Assembly: GCA_019454045.1 (NCBI GenBank)
Contig: SKCR01006524.1
Coordinates: 1 to 64,000, forward strand
From: Zanthoxylum bungeanum
Taxonomy: Eukaryota; Streptophyta; Magnoliopsida; Sapindales; Rutaceae
Direction: 5' to 3'
Length of the DNA stretch: 64,000 nt
The stretch's first letter is position 1, and every line of letters starts with the position of its first letter. Positions 21,481 through 31,743 of this stretch are shown here, one piece after another. The position numbers and the translations under genes were made by a program. The notes below the pieces were generated by a model. It was not told where the DNA came from. It worked only from the letters and a program-made list of their open reading frames with translations, and searched no databases.

Positions 21481-21905
21481 TCGAATGGGACATATTCCTC
21501 ATGCTGAGTCTCCATACATGTAGTGTCGAGTGGGATATCCTTGCCAAGTCTGGTAATGTCGACTGGGATATTATCACCCCATACATGTAGTGTCGAGTGG
21601 GATATCTTAATACCAATTCTCCATACATGTAGTGTCGAGTGGGATACTCAACAAGTGCCAAGCCACATATTGTATTGTCGACTGAGACACCAATAACAAT
21701 TACCAAGCTATATGTTGTAATGTCGACTGGGACATCCATAATAATTACCAAACTATATGTTGTAATGTCGACTGGGACACCCATAATAATTACCAAACTA
21801 TATGTTGTAATGTCAACTATAAAAAGTGAAAGCCATACCTGGTAATGTCGACTGGGGTATCCACGCAAAATATTCATTCGGGTATTGTCGACTGATACAT
21901 CTTCC
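21481..21905. repeat. Second short-repeat block in E3 (about 45-65 bp units)
   Basis: Units are built on GTAGTGTCGAGTGGGATA and, further right, TTGTAATGTCGACTGGGACA plus CCATAATAATTACCAAACTA (45-bp period, three good copies at about 21715-21810). The GTGTCGA core links this block to the 44-bp array. Confidence 0.8.
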
Positions 21906-22468
21906 TCATGCCAAGTATATCTCTTCATAATATAGGGTGAATAGTAGGAAAAATGGTTCCACTGAAGGGATGCGCCTTGTTCCATGTAGTATGGAGTTGA
22001 AGGCAATCCATGCATGTTATATGGAGGAGATGAAAATCCTTTCAGTCGTCTGAATGTGGTGAGTCCTTCAATGTCGTATGGAAATGATAACAATTCTTCT
22101 ATGTAGCCAGATGGCCCTCCACCTTATCGTATGGAGAATATGATAATCTTTCCATGTAGTTTGGAGTGGATGACATTACTAGAGAATACTTCTTAGTCGG
22201 TGGGTATGCTGAAAGATATGAGGGTATTCTCATGTCGAATGGAAGAAGTATATCGATTGGGTCTGATGATTGTTTATGTGATCGATTGGAGCAAATGGGT
22301 TTCTCCCTAAGTTGTAGTTTTGTGAAGGTCATTTTCTTTTAAAGTTACCAATGAATACTTGTTTGAGAATCTATGATGTCCCCAAAACAACAATAAGTGG
22401 CTTCTGGCCCCATTTGTTTTTGTCTAATTACCTCAGGTGATATCTTATTGAGAAGTATTACTAGCACA
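21906..22468 (-). other. E3 3' region, no gene recognised
   Basis: Open stretches here are short and lack recognisable domains. Several GTCGTATGGA or CATGTAGTATGGAG motifs suggest it is old, diverged repeat sequence. Confidence 0.45.
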
Positions 22469-23418
22469 TCATTTATTATGTCGCTTGGGAGGATTCAAAC
22501 TTCTTTCATTGTCATGGTTGGTGGAGCTTCTTCTCTTATTGTTCCTCTTATCTTCCTCCCACCTAATCTCAATGTGGGCTCGAGTCATGGCTTGATCCAT
22601 AGTGTAGCATCGAAATTTAGTGAGCTTTTTGTAGGGTTTACTTTCTGAAAGTAATCCATTTCTAAATGCTTCCACTGCAGTAGGCTGATAGAGATCTGAG
22701 ATTGTTATACTCTCTTTATTGAAGCGAGCAACGTAGCTTCGCAATGACTCCTCAATTTGTTGTTGGATGGCATTAAGGTCATTGGTGGTTTTCTCAAGCT
22801 TGCAAGAACTTGCGAAATGCTCCACAAATTTGTCTGCTAGCTGTTGATAAGACTCGATTGATCTGTATGGGAGATTGATAAACCAGGTGAGGGCATGACC
22901 AGCTAATGTTTCTCCAAATCCTCTGCACATACCAGCTTCCCATTGATGATGAGCCAGACCCGTTGATAACATCTTGTATTTGTAATGGACAATATGGTCG
23001 TCTGGGTCAGTTGATCCATCATACATCTTCATATCTGGAGGACTGAACTTTCTTGGTAGCTCAATGGAAGTGATGGTCTCCAAAAATGGTGTATCTGAGA
23101 TTGTGCCAGTTCGGCCTTTTCTCACTGATAGTCTGACACTAGGTAGGCTGGAGAGAATTGCATCTTTGAACTCTTTCATTTCTTACGCATGGTGGAGGTA
23201 ACTTGCCGTGCTTGGTCGGTTAGGGAGATATGTCGACTTCTTTCTTGATTTGGTAGATGGTTGTCCAATAGCGGATTCTCACTTGCCACATTGTTGAATG
23301 CCCCCAGGAGATTGGTGGGGATTATAGGATTGATGGGATGGTCTGGAGAATCAGGTTGTTGGGAGGTTGAAGAGATTTGCTCCAGTTTCTTCTGGAGGGT
23401 TATATTAGATCTTCGCAT
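22469..23418 (-). pseudogene. gag: E3 gag (two overlapping frames)
   Basis: The main 236-codon frame (22469-23179) carries a plant retrotransposon gag domain: ELPRKFSPPDMKMYDGSTDP, LAGHALTWFINLP, YQQLADKFVEHFA, EESLRSYVARFNKE and FRNGLLSESKPYKKLT. It ends in a basic tail (KRNNKRRSSTNHDNERSLN) with no zinc knuckle. An upstream 80-codon frame (23176-23418, coiled-coil-like, starting MRRSNITLQKKLEQIS) overlaps it by ATGA. In homologous gag proteins these would be one reading frame, so a 1-base shift near 23178 is likely. It is the only gene of E3 and would supply particles only if the shift is absent in other copies. Confidence 0.85.
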
Positions 23419-23574
23419 GGCTTGACTCGCTTCTTCTAAGACGCGTAATCATTCTTGGAGTATGATTAGATGCGTAGTCATAGGATCTGGTGTCTCCTCA
23501 CTACTAGAAGCCATAGTTGGCTGTGTTTTAGGAACCGTAGACTGAGAGATATTTGCCTGCTAGGAATCGCTAAG

Positions 23575-23592
23575 GTCCCACGGTGGGCGCCA
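23575..23592 (-). other. E3 primer-binding site
   Basis: The minus-strand sequence TGGCGCCCACCGTGGGAC begins three bases from the end of the 5' LTR. The priming tRNA is not assigned. Confidence 0.72.
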
Positions 23593-23595
23593 AAT

Positions 23596-24205
23596 TGTGG
23601 ATACCGATTTTCGCCCGAGGTCCACAATCGAGAATTTATAGGTTGGGGGCACTAACGATCCTGCAAAACAAAGGTAGAGTGAGCGTAGAGGTTACTGCCC
23701 ACCGGTGTGGTGGGTGCCGTAGGCACTCCGACACTCAAGTCAGTGATGAAGACGAGCTGTAAGTAATGGAAAAGCAAGGCTAGACACTACCTTGATCCCC
23801 GTGGATTGCCGTGTGGGCTATGGTTCGGAGGTTCTGAGGGCTCTGGTGAGAATGATTAAGCTTTGGGTTGTAAAACTTTTTGTCCCCGCTTTCTCTTCTG
23901 GATCTCGGTTCCTTCTATAGGCTATTTGAGGTGAGATTCATGAATGCGTTAATTGACATACGTTTTGTGTGTTGGTAACGGTCGTGTCATGAAGGAGTAT
24001 TATGGGCAGTCATGAAGACTGAAAACGGCTGGGTTATGAGTGGTATTTATGAGTCTAAGCGTTTCGTGGGCTGGCGTATGGTATTTCTCCGAGCCTGGGC
24101 TTGCACAATATCTTTGGGTTCAGTTAGGGGGTTTCGGGGGTGCATTTAGCAGTGGGCCTGAGGCGAAAGGTCGAAATTAACCTTGGACCAAATTTGGCTC
24201 GTACA
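23596..24205 (-). repeat. E3 5' LTR (610 bp)
   Basis: Partner of 19335-19944. It is followed by the duplication GTGCA at 24206-24210 and then by the resumed E2 gag. Confidence 0.93.
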
Positions 24206-24349
24206 GTGCATCATAACATGAGGGGACACACGGCGGAAGGTTGTAAAGACCTGCGAGAGCAGATGGAAAACCTAGCGCATAACGACTATATGAATGATTA
24301 CATCGAACAAAGGGCCATGGCGGCCCGACAACGGCAAGGGCATAGATAG
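24206..24349 (+). pseudogene. gag: E2 gag, 3' end (after E3)
   Basis: This continues the E2 zinc-binding segment broken at 19334: after removal of E3 the reading is CVHHNMRGHTAEGCKDLREQ, a C-x2-H ... H-x4-C-like knuckle. It is followed by AHNDYMNDYIEQRAMAARQ and a TAG at 24347-24349. The downstream protease lies in the same frame, so the TAG is either decay or the gag-pol boundary. E4 has a matching YCLHHNLKGHTPMNARTC segment at 49270-49330. Confidence 0.85.
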
Positions 24350-25042
24350 ATGTATACCATCGCCAGTGGGAGGACACTAGCCGGAGATTCGAAACGATCA
24401 AGGAAGAATTACAGTCGGATCCGAGGACTGGAGGTATTGTCGGTAGAACAGGCTCCGGGGGTTCATAGAGGTCGGTCGATCCCTGTAATGTTCACGGATG
24501 AGGATGCCCATGGGGTGAGTTTTCCCCACGACGATGCCCTGATAATCAAAGCAGTAATAGGAGAGGCCGTGGTAGATAGGATCTTGGTGGATCTGGGGAG
24601 TGCGGTCGACATAATCTATAAGGAAGCCTTGGATGGCCTGGGAGTGGAATATGCCACTATGACCATGGACGTCACTCTTATGTACGGGTTTGGAGGAGCA
24701 GCAGTCGTCCCCTTGGGAATGATACATCTGGTCATGATGATCGAGACTTCCCCCCGCACCCGGACGATTATGATGGACTTCACAGTGGTGGACTGTATGA
24801 GAAGTTACCAGGTCATTGTGGGCCGGCCTTTCATGATGAAAACGAAGGCCGCCAGGTCATGCTATTATTTGAAATTGAAGTTTCGCACCCGAGCTGCAAT
24901 CGGGATAGTAAGTGGAAGTCAAAAGGTAGCCATAAGTTGTTTCACCACCGTCTCAAATGAGACTCTTTGTGTTGAGAAAGATAGCCGGAAGAGGAGAGAA
25001 ATGGAAGAGGAGGAGGAAGCAGTTGAGTCTCTAGATCCATGA
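24350..25042 (+). CDS. E2 protease region
   Basis: A 230-codon frame continues gag after one TAG. The retropepsin active-site loop reads RILVDLGSAVDIIYKEAL (D-L-G where E4 has D-P-G; D-T/S-G is usual), preceded by FPHDDALIIKAVIGEAVVDR. Flap and C-terminal landmarks follow: MYGFGGAAVVPLGMIHL and YQVIVGRPFMMKTKA. The end (RRKREMEEEEEAVE-like, acidic and basic) is the linker to RT. A stop at 25040 and another near 25091 lie before RT in the same frame. The D-L-G change suggests that even a translated product would be inactive. Confidence 0.82.
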   Translation: MYTIASGRTLAGDSKRSRKNYSRIRGLEVLSVEQAPGVHRGRSIPVMFTDEDAHGVSFPHDDALIIKAVIGEAVVDRILVDLGSAVDIIYKEALDGLGVEYATMTMDVTLMYGFGGAAVVPLGMIHLVMMIETSPRTRTIMMDFTVVDCMRSYQVIVGRPFMMKTKAARSCYYLKLKFRTRAAIGIVSGSQKVAISCFTTVSNETLCVEKDSRKRREMEEEEEAVESLDP

Positions 25043-25075
25043 CTTGAGGATTTTGCCCAATTGGGGGCAACTGAA

Positions 25076-25429
25076 GAGTTGGAGTCAGTATAACTCTTCG
25101 GCCCAGAAAAAGTTATAAAGGTAGGAGCGGGTTTGGAGGAAAACCTGAAGCAGGACCTACTGAAGTTTTTGAAGCAATATGCAGACATTTTTGCTTGGAG
25201 GCATAGCGACATGCCTGTAATAGATCCCAAATTCATCAGCCACCGTTTAGCGGTGGATCCGGCTCACAAACCGATAAGGCAGAAGAGAAAGATATTTAAT
25301 CAGGAACGTTGCGATGCGATAGGGGCCGAGGTGGAAAGGTTGTTAAAGGCTGATTTTATCAGAGAGATGAAATACCCGGAGTGGTATCAAATGTGGTTTT
25401 AGTGAAGAATCCCAGTGGGAAGTAGAGGA
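25076..25429 (+). pseudogene. E2 reverse transcriptase, N-terminal part (cut by C1)
   Basis: The frame at 25133-25402 reads LLKFLKQYADIFAWRHSDMP, then DPKFISHRLAVDP, KPIRQKRKIFNQERCDAI and LLKADFIREMKYPEW. These are the standard entry to a gypsy RT. A 1-base shift at about 25384 moves SNVVLVKNPSGK into another frame, and the expected Trp after GK is a TAG. Coding stops at the C1 border (25430). The next hundred or so residues, including the palm and the YVDD box, are missing; RT resumes at 35714 at the primer-grip/thumb side. Confidence 0.88.
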
Positions 25430-27802
25430 TGTATGGGTTTTATGGCGAGAATCTGAAACGCAGCGGAATCGCGGAAAATCAAAATTTTCCGATTTCAAAT
25501 TTTTTTTTTGGATAAATCAAATAAACTTATTTATTTAATTACCCAATTATTAAATTCTGAAAAATTACACAAGAAACCAAATTTCTTAGTAATTACCGAA
25601 TTGCCCCAATACTTTACAAATTGATACAATTTTGGATGATTCTAATTCATTTCTAAAATGATTTCCAACAAGTCCAACTCATCAAAATCAGATTGCAACA
25701 AAATCCTCAATTTTAGTCAAATTGCCGAACACACCCAGAAAAATTCATATTTTGCAATTTAGTCCTTTTATGTTCAAAACATGCCAAGATAAAATCCAAT
25801 CAACCCAAAAATTTACATGCATCATATAAAAACTATAATACATCACATATATGAAAAGCCCCAATTTAGAAAGAGTTATGAACCCTAATTTTACAATTTC
25901 CTCAAATTGACAAATATTGTCAAATCTTTAAAATCCAACACTTTAATTCATTCTTTACTACACCAAACAAGTCTCACCACTTTGAAATAACTCTAGAACA
26001 ATTCTAGGTCACCAAGGAGTGACTCAACAACTCTAGAATGGCAACTTGATTATCAAATAATCAAAAGTGAGTTTATGATACCATTTCAAGCTCACTTGAA
26101 ACCATACATGCATTCATCTTTTCATTCAAGTTCTCAACCAATTAAAACATAAACTATAAGTGTAGAGATAACATCAAAGCATCACAAATTGAAGTTAAGC
26201 ATGTTAGAAATATTTTTCATGTTGAAGACTTTAAAGAAAAACTTACAAATACAAAAGATTTCCAAGCTTTTTCCATTTTGCTTCAAACTTTTCTCAAAAC
26301 TTCTTTTGTGTTTATTTTGGTAACTAATGAACTTGTAAACCCTAAAAAATGAAACAAAATAGTTTATAATACCTCCAACCTTTAGTCCTTGGCCGAATTT
26401 GGTGTATAGAATAATATCTAGATATTATTTTTGTTTCATTTAATTTTACTTTATCAACTTGTGTTTTAAATCATTACACCTTTAATGAATTATTCAACAA
26501 ATCAACAAAAGCAACTAAAGAATTTCCATAAATATCACAACTTTAAGATATTTATATTTTTGATTAATTTAATTATTTAATAATTAAATAATTAAATAAT
26601 TATTTAAATATAAATATTTTAATATATGTATTATATTACATTAAATATCCAAATACATATATATTTATGATATTAGTCAAATATCTCAATTTGACAATTA
26701 ATTAATGTGTATTTGATAAAATCTATCATTAAATGCAAATACACAAAAATTAGGAAATGACTATTAGGTCACTTCACATTTATTTTTCGTTTAACCTTTA
26801 AACGAATTATAAATAATCAGTATTATTCATAAAAAGTTGCCCTAGTGCTCTACGAGAATATTTCACTAGTGAGACTCTCTAAATTCGGGCATATCCGTCA
26901 CGAAATCAAATTTCGTGTCCATAACTTACCCACCCATAAATTATGACGACCACGGATAAACTCGCTGAATCATACAGGTCGAGGTCATGACAAATGTATA
27001 ATTCCTCTGTCACAGGTATCCGGATATATCCAAGAGATATAGATGTAAACGTCAAATCTCTATAAGGACAATCTCGTCGACGTCTCTATTAGCAATCTCT
27101 AAAAGAACACTTATAACTCACTTCTAAAGTGTACCACGGGCCCATGGTTTTTATCTGATTGCTAATCATAAATGGACTACCTATGCTCTGTACACAGAAC
27201 TGACAGATCATATCTCGACACACACAGGACACCCTGAGGATCTGTCCACACCCAACGAACAGGCGGAGGTCTGATCTAAATAGATCGGTGACGTGACTGC
27301 CATCTAAGTGTGGAAGATGTCTCATGTGCCCACAGTGGTATCTCAAGTCGAAGAATCACAAATGCTACTCAACCCGAGAAGATTCTTATTGATGTTGGTG
27401 TACCATCCATTAAGAATCTTCGGTGAGTCGGTCAGTGTTTATCCGCTATAAACACCTACACGTCTATACGAGTCTCCAAGACTCATGGTTCATTGAGAAA
27501 CCATTGAAATCATATATTCCAGTATACGACATGTACCGATCTCAACGGGTTTACTTTACTGACCAAGTAGTGTAAACCTTGACCAGAAACTGTCTGAGAA
27601 TGACAACATCATGATACAACTCAATGTCATTTGCGACGCTTTTACAACTGTATCATGATCCTAAGGTTTATTACGTCTGTACCATATTAAAAGATATATT
27701 ATATTATATAAACTGCTCATTTTATTCATAATAAAATGTTTTAGAATAGTATTTTATAGGAAATATAATCGGGAATTGGCTCTCTGAACACCAACCCCAA
27801 CA
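25430..27802 (-). repeat. C1 3' LTR (2373 bp)
   Basis: Complete LTR with TG/CA ends. The left two thirds is AT-rich and non-coding (for example 26560-26700). The right third (26900-27660) matches the truncated partner closely. Confidence 0.9.
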
Positions 27803-27817
27803 AAATCTCCCACTTGC
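27803..27817 (-). other. C1 polypurine tract
   Basis: The minus strand reads GCAAGTGGGAGATTTT immediately before the 3' LTR. The tract overlaps the end of the coding region, whose stop is at 27821-27819. Confidence 0.75.
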
Positions 27818-27965
27818 TCTAGTGCCAATATCGATTGTATCTAATACCCATCGATTCCACATTTTTATCAAATAACTTCGGAGGTATGGCCTTCGTAAGC
27901 GGGTCTGCTATATTATCTTCACTCGGTACCATACATATGATAATATCCCCTCGCGACATAATCTC

Positions 27966-28850
27966 TCAAATGATGTGGTACTTCCGTTCCACATGCTTCG
28001 ACTTCTGATGCGCCCTCGGTTCCTTTGCTTGCGCAATGGCTCCAGTATTATCACAGTATAACAGAATCACATTCTCGATACTTGGGACAATTCCCAATTC
28101 TGTGATAAAGTTCCTAATCCATACAACTTCCTTTGCAGCTTCGGAAGCTGCAATGTATTCCGCCTTTGTGGTGGAATCTTCTGTTGACCCTTGTTTGGAA
28201 CTCTTCCAGCAAACTGAACCTCCATTAAGGGTAAAGACGAATCCAAATGTAGACTTTCTATCATCGGGATCCGATTGGAAGTCGGAATCCGTATACCCAT
28301 TAACTTGCAATTCATTTCCTCCATAAATTATCAACTTATCCTTAGTACCTTTAAGATACTTCAGGATATGTTTAATGGCCATCCAATGGTCATTTCCTGG
28401 ATTGGACTGATATCTAGTAGTTACGCTAACAGCGAAACTGATATCAGGCCTAGTACATAACATGGCATACATTATGCTACCCAAACACGAAGCATAAGGT
28501 TTGTTAGACATTCTAACCTTCTCATCTTCTATTTGTGGACTCATCTTCTTCGAAAGATGAATCCCATGTCTGAACGGTATGTTTGCTGTCTTACAGTTAC
28601 CAAAATTATACCGTTCCAAGATCTTATCTATGTATGTTGATTGTGATAACCCAATCAGCTTCCTTTGTCTATCTCTATAGAGTTTTATCCCTAAAACATA
28701 TGAAGCTTCTCCCAGGTCATTCATGGAGAAATTTTTACAGAGACATGCTTTGACGCCTTGTAACATCCCTATATCATTCCCAATGATAAGGATGTCGTCA
28801 ACATAGAGGACTAAAAATACTACCATGCTCCCACTGGCCTTTTGATACAC
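27966..28850 (-). CDS. C1 RT C-terminal half and RNase H (partial)
   Basis: The frame begins after the stop at 28857. It carries the catalytic LYVDDILIIGND of copia RT (about 28780-28815), then the connection segment (YVLGIKLYRDRQRKLIGLSQ, YASCLGSIMYAMLCTRPDI) and RNase H. RNase H landmarks are GYTDSDFQSDPDDRKSTFGF, WKSSKQGSTEDSTTKAEYIA and LLYCDNTGAIAQAKEPRAHQ, so the acidic residues are all present. TGA at 27966 truncates it just before the last conserved stretch, EIMSRGDIIICMVPSEDNIA, which lies in the same frame. The role is synthesis of element cDNA and degradation of the RNA template. Confidence 0.88.
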   Translation of the reverse strand: MYQKASGSMVVFLVLYVDDILIIGNDIGMLQGVKACLCKNFSMNDLGEASYVLGIKLYRDRQRKLIGLSQSTYIDKILERYNFGNCKTANIPFRHGIHLSKKMSPQIEDEKVRMSNKPYASCLGSIMYAMLCTRPDISFAVSVTTRYQSNPGNDHWMAIKHILKYLKGTKDKLIIYGGNELQVNGYTDSDFQSDPDDRKSTFGFVFTLNGGSVCWKSSKQGSTEDSTTKAEYIAASEAAKEVVWIRNFITELGIVPSIENVILLYCDNTGAIAQAKEPRAHQKSKHVERKYHII

Positions 28851-28856
28851 ACAGGA

Positions 28857-29600
28857 TTATTCCGAATTCTTGAGAAAACCAGACGATCTAATAATCTCAT
28901 CGAATCGAAGATTCCAACTTCGTGAAGCTTGTTTAAGTCCATAAATGGACTTCTTAAGCTTACATACCATACCCGAGTTTTCGCTGGACGCAAAACCTTC
29001 CGGTTGTTCCATATAGATTTCTTCATCAAGAAATCCATTTAGAAAAGCCGTTTTGACATCCATTTGCCAAATCTCGTAATCATGATACGCAGCTATAAAA
29101 AGTAAAATCCTAATAGACTTAAACATTGCTACTGTCAAAAAAGTTTCATCGTAGTCGACGCCAGGTCGCTGCGTGTAACCTTTTGCTACTAGTCGGGCCT
29201 TGTAAGTTTCAACCTTACCGTCAGGCCCGCGCTTCCTCTTGTAAACACATTTACAACCGATAGGAACAATTCCTTCGGGAAGCGGAACCAAGTCCCAAAC
29301 TGGATTCTCATGCATTGAGTCTAACTCTGATTTCATGGCACTTTGACATTTCACGGAGTCGATGTCCAACATCGATTCTCTATAGGTAAAAGGATCAGTC
29401 TCTTCAACTAAGAGAACATCAAGACTCTTTTCTTGTATCAAATACAAGCGTTCAGGAGGTCTAGATACCCTTTGTGACCTACATAGTGTGTGTGTTGAAG
29501 GTTCTTCATCTACTTGAATCTCAGTTTCCTCCGTTGGTTCGTTGTTTTCAGGTTGGACTTCATCAAGTTCAACCTGTCTATGATTACCACCTTCTGACAA
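28857..29600 (-). CDS. C1 RT N-terminal half (partial)
   Basis: A 247-codon stretch between the stops at 29610 and 28857. The first 60 residues are the acidic linker after integrase (NNEPTEETEIQVDEEPSTHT, SQRVSRPPERLYLIQ). The copia RT follows: WDLVPLPEGIVPIGCKCVYK, KARLVAKGYTQRPGVDYDET, LLFIAAYHDYEIWQMDVKTA, FLNGFLDEEIYMEQPEGF and KSIYGLKQASRSWNLRFD. The first catalytic Asp (MDVKTAFL) is present. The TAA at 28857 falls in the segment leading to YVDD. Confidence 0.88.
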   Translation of the reverse strand: MSEGGNHRQVELDEVQPENNEPTEETEIQVDEEPSTHTLCRSQRVSRPPERLYLIQEKSLDVLLVEETDPFTYRESMLDIDSVKCQSAMKSELDSMHENPVWDLVPLPEGIVPIGCKCVYKRKRGPDGKVETYKARLVAKGYTQRPGVDYDETFLTVAMFKSIRILLFIAAYHDYEIWQMDVKTAFLNGFLDEEIYMEQPEGFASSENSGMVCKLKKSIYGLKQASRSWNLRFDEIIRSSGFLKNSE

Positions 29601-29609
29601 AAATTCTAC

Positions 29610-30101
29610 TTATAGAAATCTTGCGAAGCGAGCTACAAACATATTTCGATGCTCGGTATCATAGAACATATATCCCCTCGTGTTCAAAGGATATCCAACA
29701 AACCTAAACTTTTGTCCTCGAGGCGAAAGCTTATCCTGCTGAGTCATCCTGACATAGGCAGGACAACCCCAAACCTTAATATAACTAAGATTTGGTCTCC
29801 CACTGGTCCATATCTCATATGGAGTCGTAGGTACAACTTTTGAAGGAATCTTATTCAAAAGATGTGCAGCTGTTAAAAGAGAGTAGCCTCATAAGTAATA
29901 TAGCAAATCTGTAAAACTCAACATTGATCGGACCATATCCAATAAAGTCCAATTTCTCATCTCAGACACTCCATTGTGTTGTGGAGTACCTGGAGGAGTA
30001 TATTGAGCGAGAATCCCATTCTCCTTCATATAATCCATGAACTCACTACTCATATATTCGCCACCTCGATCAGATCGAAGACATTTAATATATTGACCAG
30101 T
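29610..30101 (-). pseudogene. C1 integrase core end and C-terminal part
   Basis: In the polyprotein frame, between the stops at 30102 and 29610, the reading is RSDRGGEYMSSEFMDYMKEN, TPPGTPQHNGVSEMRNWTLL, and after a TGA at 29889 (expected Trp) LLTAAHLLNKIPSKVV, TPYEIWTSGRPNLSYIKVWG and GYPLNTRGYMFYD. The RSDRGGEY and PQHNGVSE motifs hold the second Asp and the Glu of the integrase triad (PQHNGVSE has E at the expected place). Confidence 0.85.
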
Positions 30102-31733
30102 CTATTTTTCTACTTCATTTCGGAACTCTTGGAACTTTTCAAAGGTTTTCGATTTATGTCGCATCAGGTAGACATAACCGTACCGTGACAGATCAACGGT
30201 AAAGGTAACGAAGTACGAATAACCACTGTGAGCATTTTGACTTAATGGACCACATACATCAGAATGTACGAGTTCCAGTAAGTTAGTGGCGCGGTGTCCA
30301 ACACCAGAAAATGAGGCTTTGGTCATCTTACCCTGAATACACGATTCACAAGTTGGATAAGATTCAATGATGAGATCTGATATCAAACCATTCTTAACCA
30401 ATTGGGTAAGGCGTTTAACGCTTATATGACCTAGCCGCATATGCCAAAGTTCAGTATTATTAACAACAGGTAAACTACGTTTATTAACTCCAGTATTCAA
30501 AATATCTTTTGAAGTATGCAATTTGTAATGACCATGATCATTTGGACAACAAAGGATCTGAATATTACGTTTATCATATAAATACAAAGAACAGTTCTTA
30601 ATATTAATACGATAACCTTCTGTATCTAATACAAAAATAGATATAATATTAGCTACACATCCTGGTACAAGGTAGCAGTCATACAATAAAAGTTTCCCAT
30701 TCGGAAAAGGGATCTCGCATACTCCCACTGCAATTGCATCCAGAGAGTCTCCACTCCTAAAGCGCAACTGCATCTCTCCAGACTTCAGTTTCTTACTTTC
30801 CTTCAGCACCTGCAACGAATTGCAAATGTGAACATGACAAGCAAAATCTAAAATCCAGCTAGATGTTACAGCTTCACAAGCTAGTGAGATATCAATGACT
30901 GGAAAAATAAACGTACCTGATGTAGATGCTCTCTTTCTCCTTATCTGGGCGATGTAGTCAGGACAGTTCATTTTCCAGTGTCCGACTTTACTGCAGTGAT
31001 GGCATTTGCCGTCAGAAGCCCTCTTGGGCTTTGCTATCTTTCCATGTGGTTGAGAACCGAAACTCTTCTTCTTCTTTGCTTTCGTCTTCTTTCCCTTTGA
31101 CCAGGTCTGGGAAGAAGCAGAAAGTGAAGTAGGTTTCGGAGGGCGAGTCGGTACTCCATTCCTTAGGTTCTCTTCTGCCGTGATCAGCATCCTATGCAGC
31201 TCATGGTAGGTACAGATAATCTCATTCATGTTGAAGTACATCGCGAATTGGCGATATGAAGCTGAGAGCGAACCAAGAATGACACTCCTACCGAGAATGT
31301 CATTCAGAGGGAGATTATGTTGCCTCAGTTGATCGATCAAATCGATCATATGAAGAACATGCGAGCTCACAGCTTGCCCCTCGTCCAGTCGCGCATGGAA
31401 CAGTTCCATCGCAACTTTGTGAACAACGATTTGTTCTTGGTTCATAAACGATTCTCTTAATTGCATCATCATATTATACGCATTTGACATGCCATAGTAT
31501 TGTTTCTTGAGTCCTGGTGTCAGCGAACTTAAGATGTATGATTTATCTTTTAAATCATCATCTTTCCAAGCTTGGAAAACTTGGCGTTCCTCTGGTGTTG
31601 CGTCCTCAGACACAGCAAGGGGCAGCGGACCCTCAAGAACATATTCCAACTTCTCGGAATCAAGGACAATCCTTAAATCCAAGTCCCAATCGGCGAAGTT
31701 CTCAGCGCCTTTGAGTTTGTTCGTATCCAACAT
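30102..31733 (-). CDS. C1 gag, protease and integrase N-terminus (543 codons)
   Basis: Counting from 31733, residues 1-190 are a copia gag (UBN2-like) domain. A lysine-rich linker (215-240) precedes a zinc knuckle C244-x2-C247-x4-H252-x4-C257. The protease site reads WILDFACHVHICN: D-F-A replaces the D-S-G of active enzymes, so this protease is probably dead. A gag-pre-integrase zinc segment (LWHMRLGHISVKRLTQLVKN, CESCIQGKMTKASF) and the start of the integrase core (ELVHSDVCGPLSQNA, YFVTFTVDLSRYGYVYLM) follow. TAG at 30102 ends the frame where a Gln codon is expected. Codons 1-10 of the original protein lie beyond M2, at 32295-32266. Confidence 0.9.
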   Translation of the reverse strand: MLDTNKLKGAENFADWDLDLRIVLDSEKLEYVLEGPLPLAVSEDATPEERQVFQAWKDDDLKDKSYILSSLTPGLKKQYYGMSNAYNMMMQLRESFMNQEQIVVHKVAMELFHARLDEGQAVSSHVLHMIDLIDQLRQHNLPLNDILGRSVILGSLSASYRQFAMYFNMNEIICTYHELHRMLITAEENLRNGVPTRPPKPTSLSASSQTWSKGKKTKAKKKKSFGSQPHGKIAKPKRASDGKCHHCSKVGHWKMNCPDYIAQIRRKRASTSGTFIFPVIDISLACEAVTSSWILDFACHVHICNSLQVLKESKKLKSGEMQLRFRSGDSLDAIAVGVCEIPFPNGKLLLYDCYLVPGCVANIISIFVLDTEGYRINIKNCSLYLYDKRNIQILCCPNDHGHYKLHTSKDILNTGVNKRSLPVVNNTELWHMRLGHISVKRLTQLVKNGLISDLIIESYPTCESCIQGKMTKASFSGVGHRATNLLELVHSDVCGPLSQNAHSGYSYFVTFTVDLSRYGYVYLMRHKSKTFEKFQEFRNEVEK

Positions 31734-31743
31734 ACGCGCAAAC

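Larger units (their letters stand above)
19335..24205 (-). mobile_element. E3: gag-only non-autonomous LTR retrotransposon (4871 bp)
   Basis: Two 610-bp LTRs (TGTGGATAC ... CGTACA), about 96% alike by eye, flank a 3.65-kb interior. The duplication is GTGCA (19330-19334 and 24206-24210). A PBS lies beside the right LTR and a purine-rich tract beside the left, so the element reads on the minus strand. The only recognisable gene is gag (22469-23418). There is no protease, RT, RNase H or integrase. The 3' half (about 20040-22080) is made of minisatellites. This structure matches the TR-GAG class of plant non-autonomous elements. It interrupts E2 gag. A related LTR begins at 63533. Confidence 0.9.
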
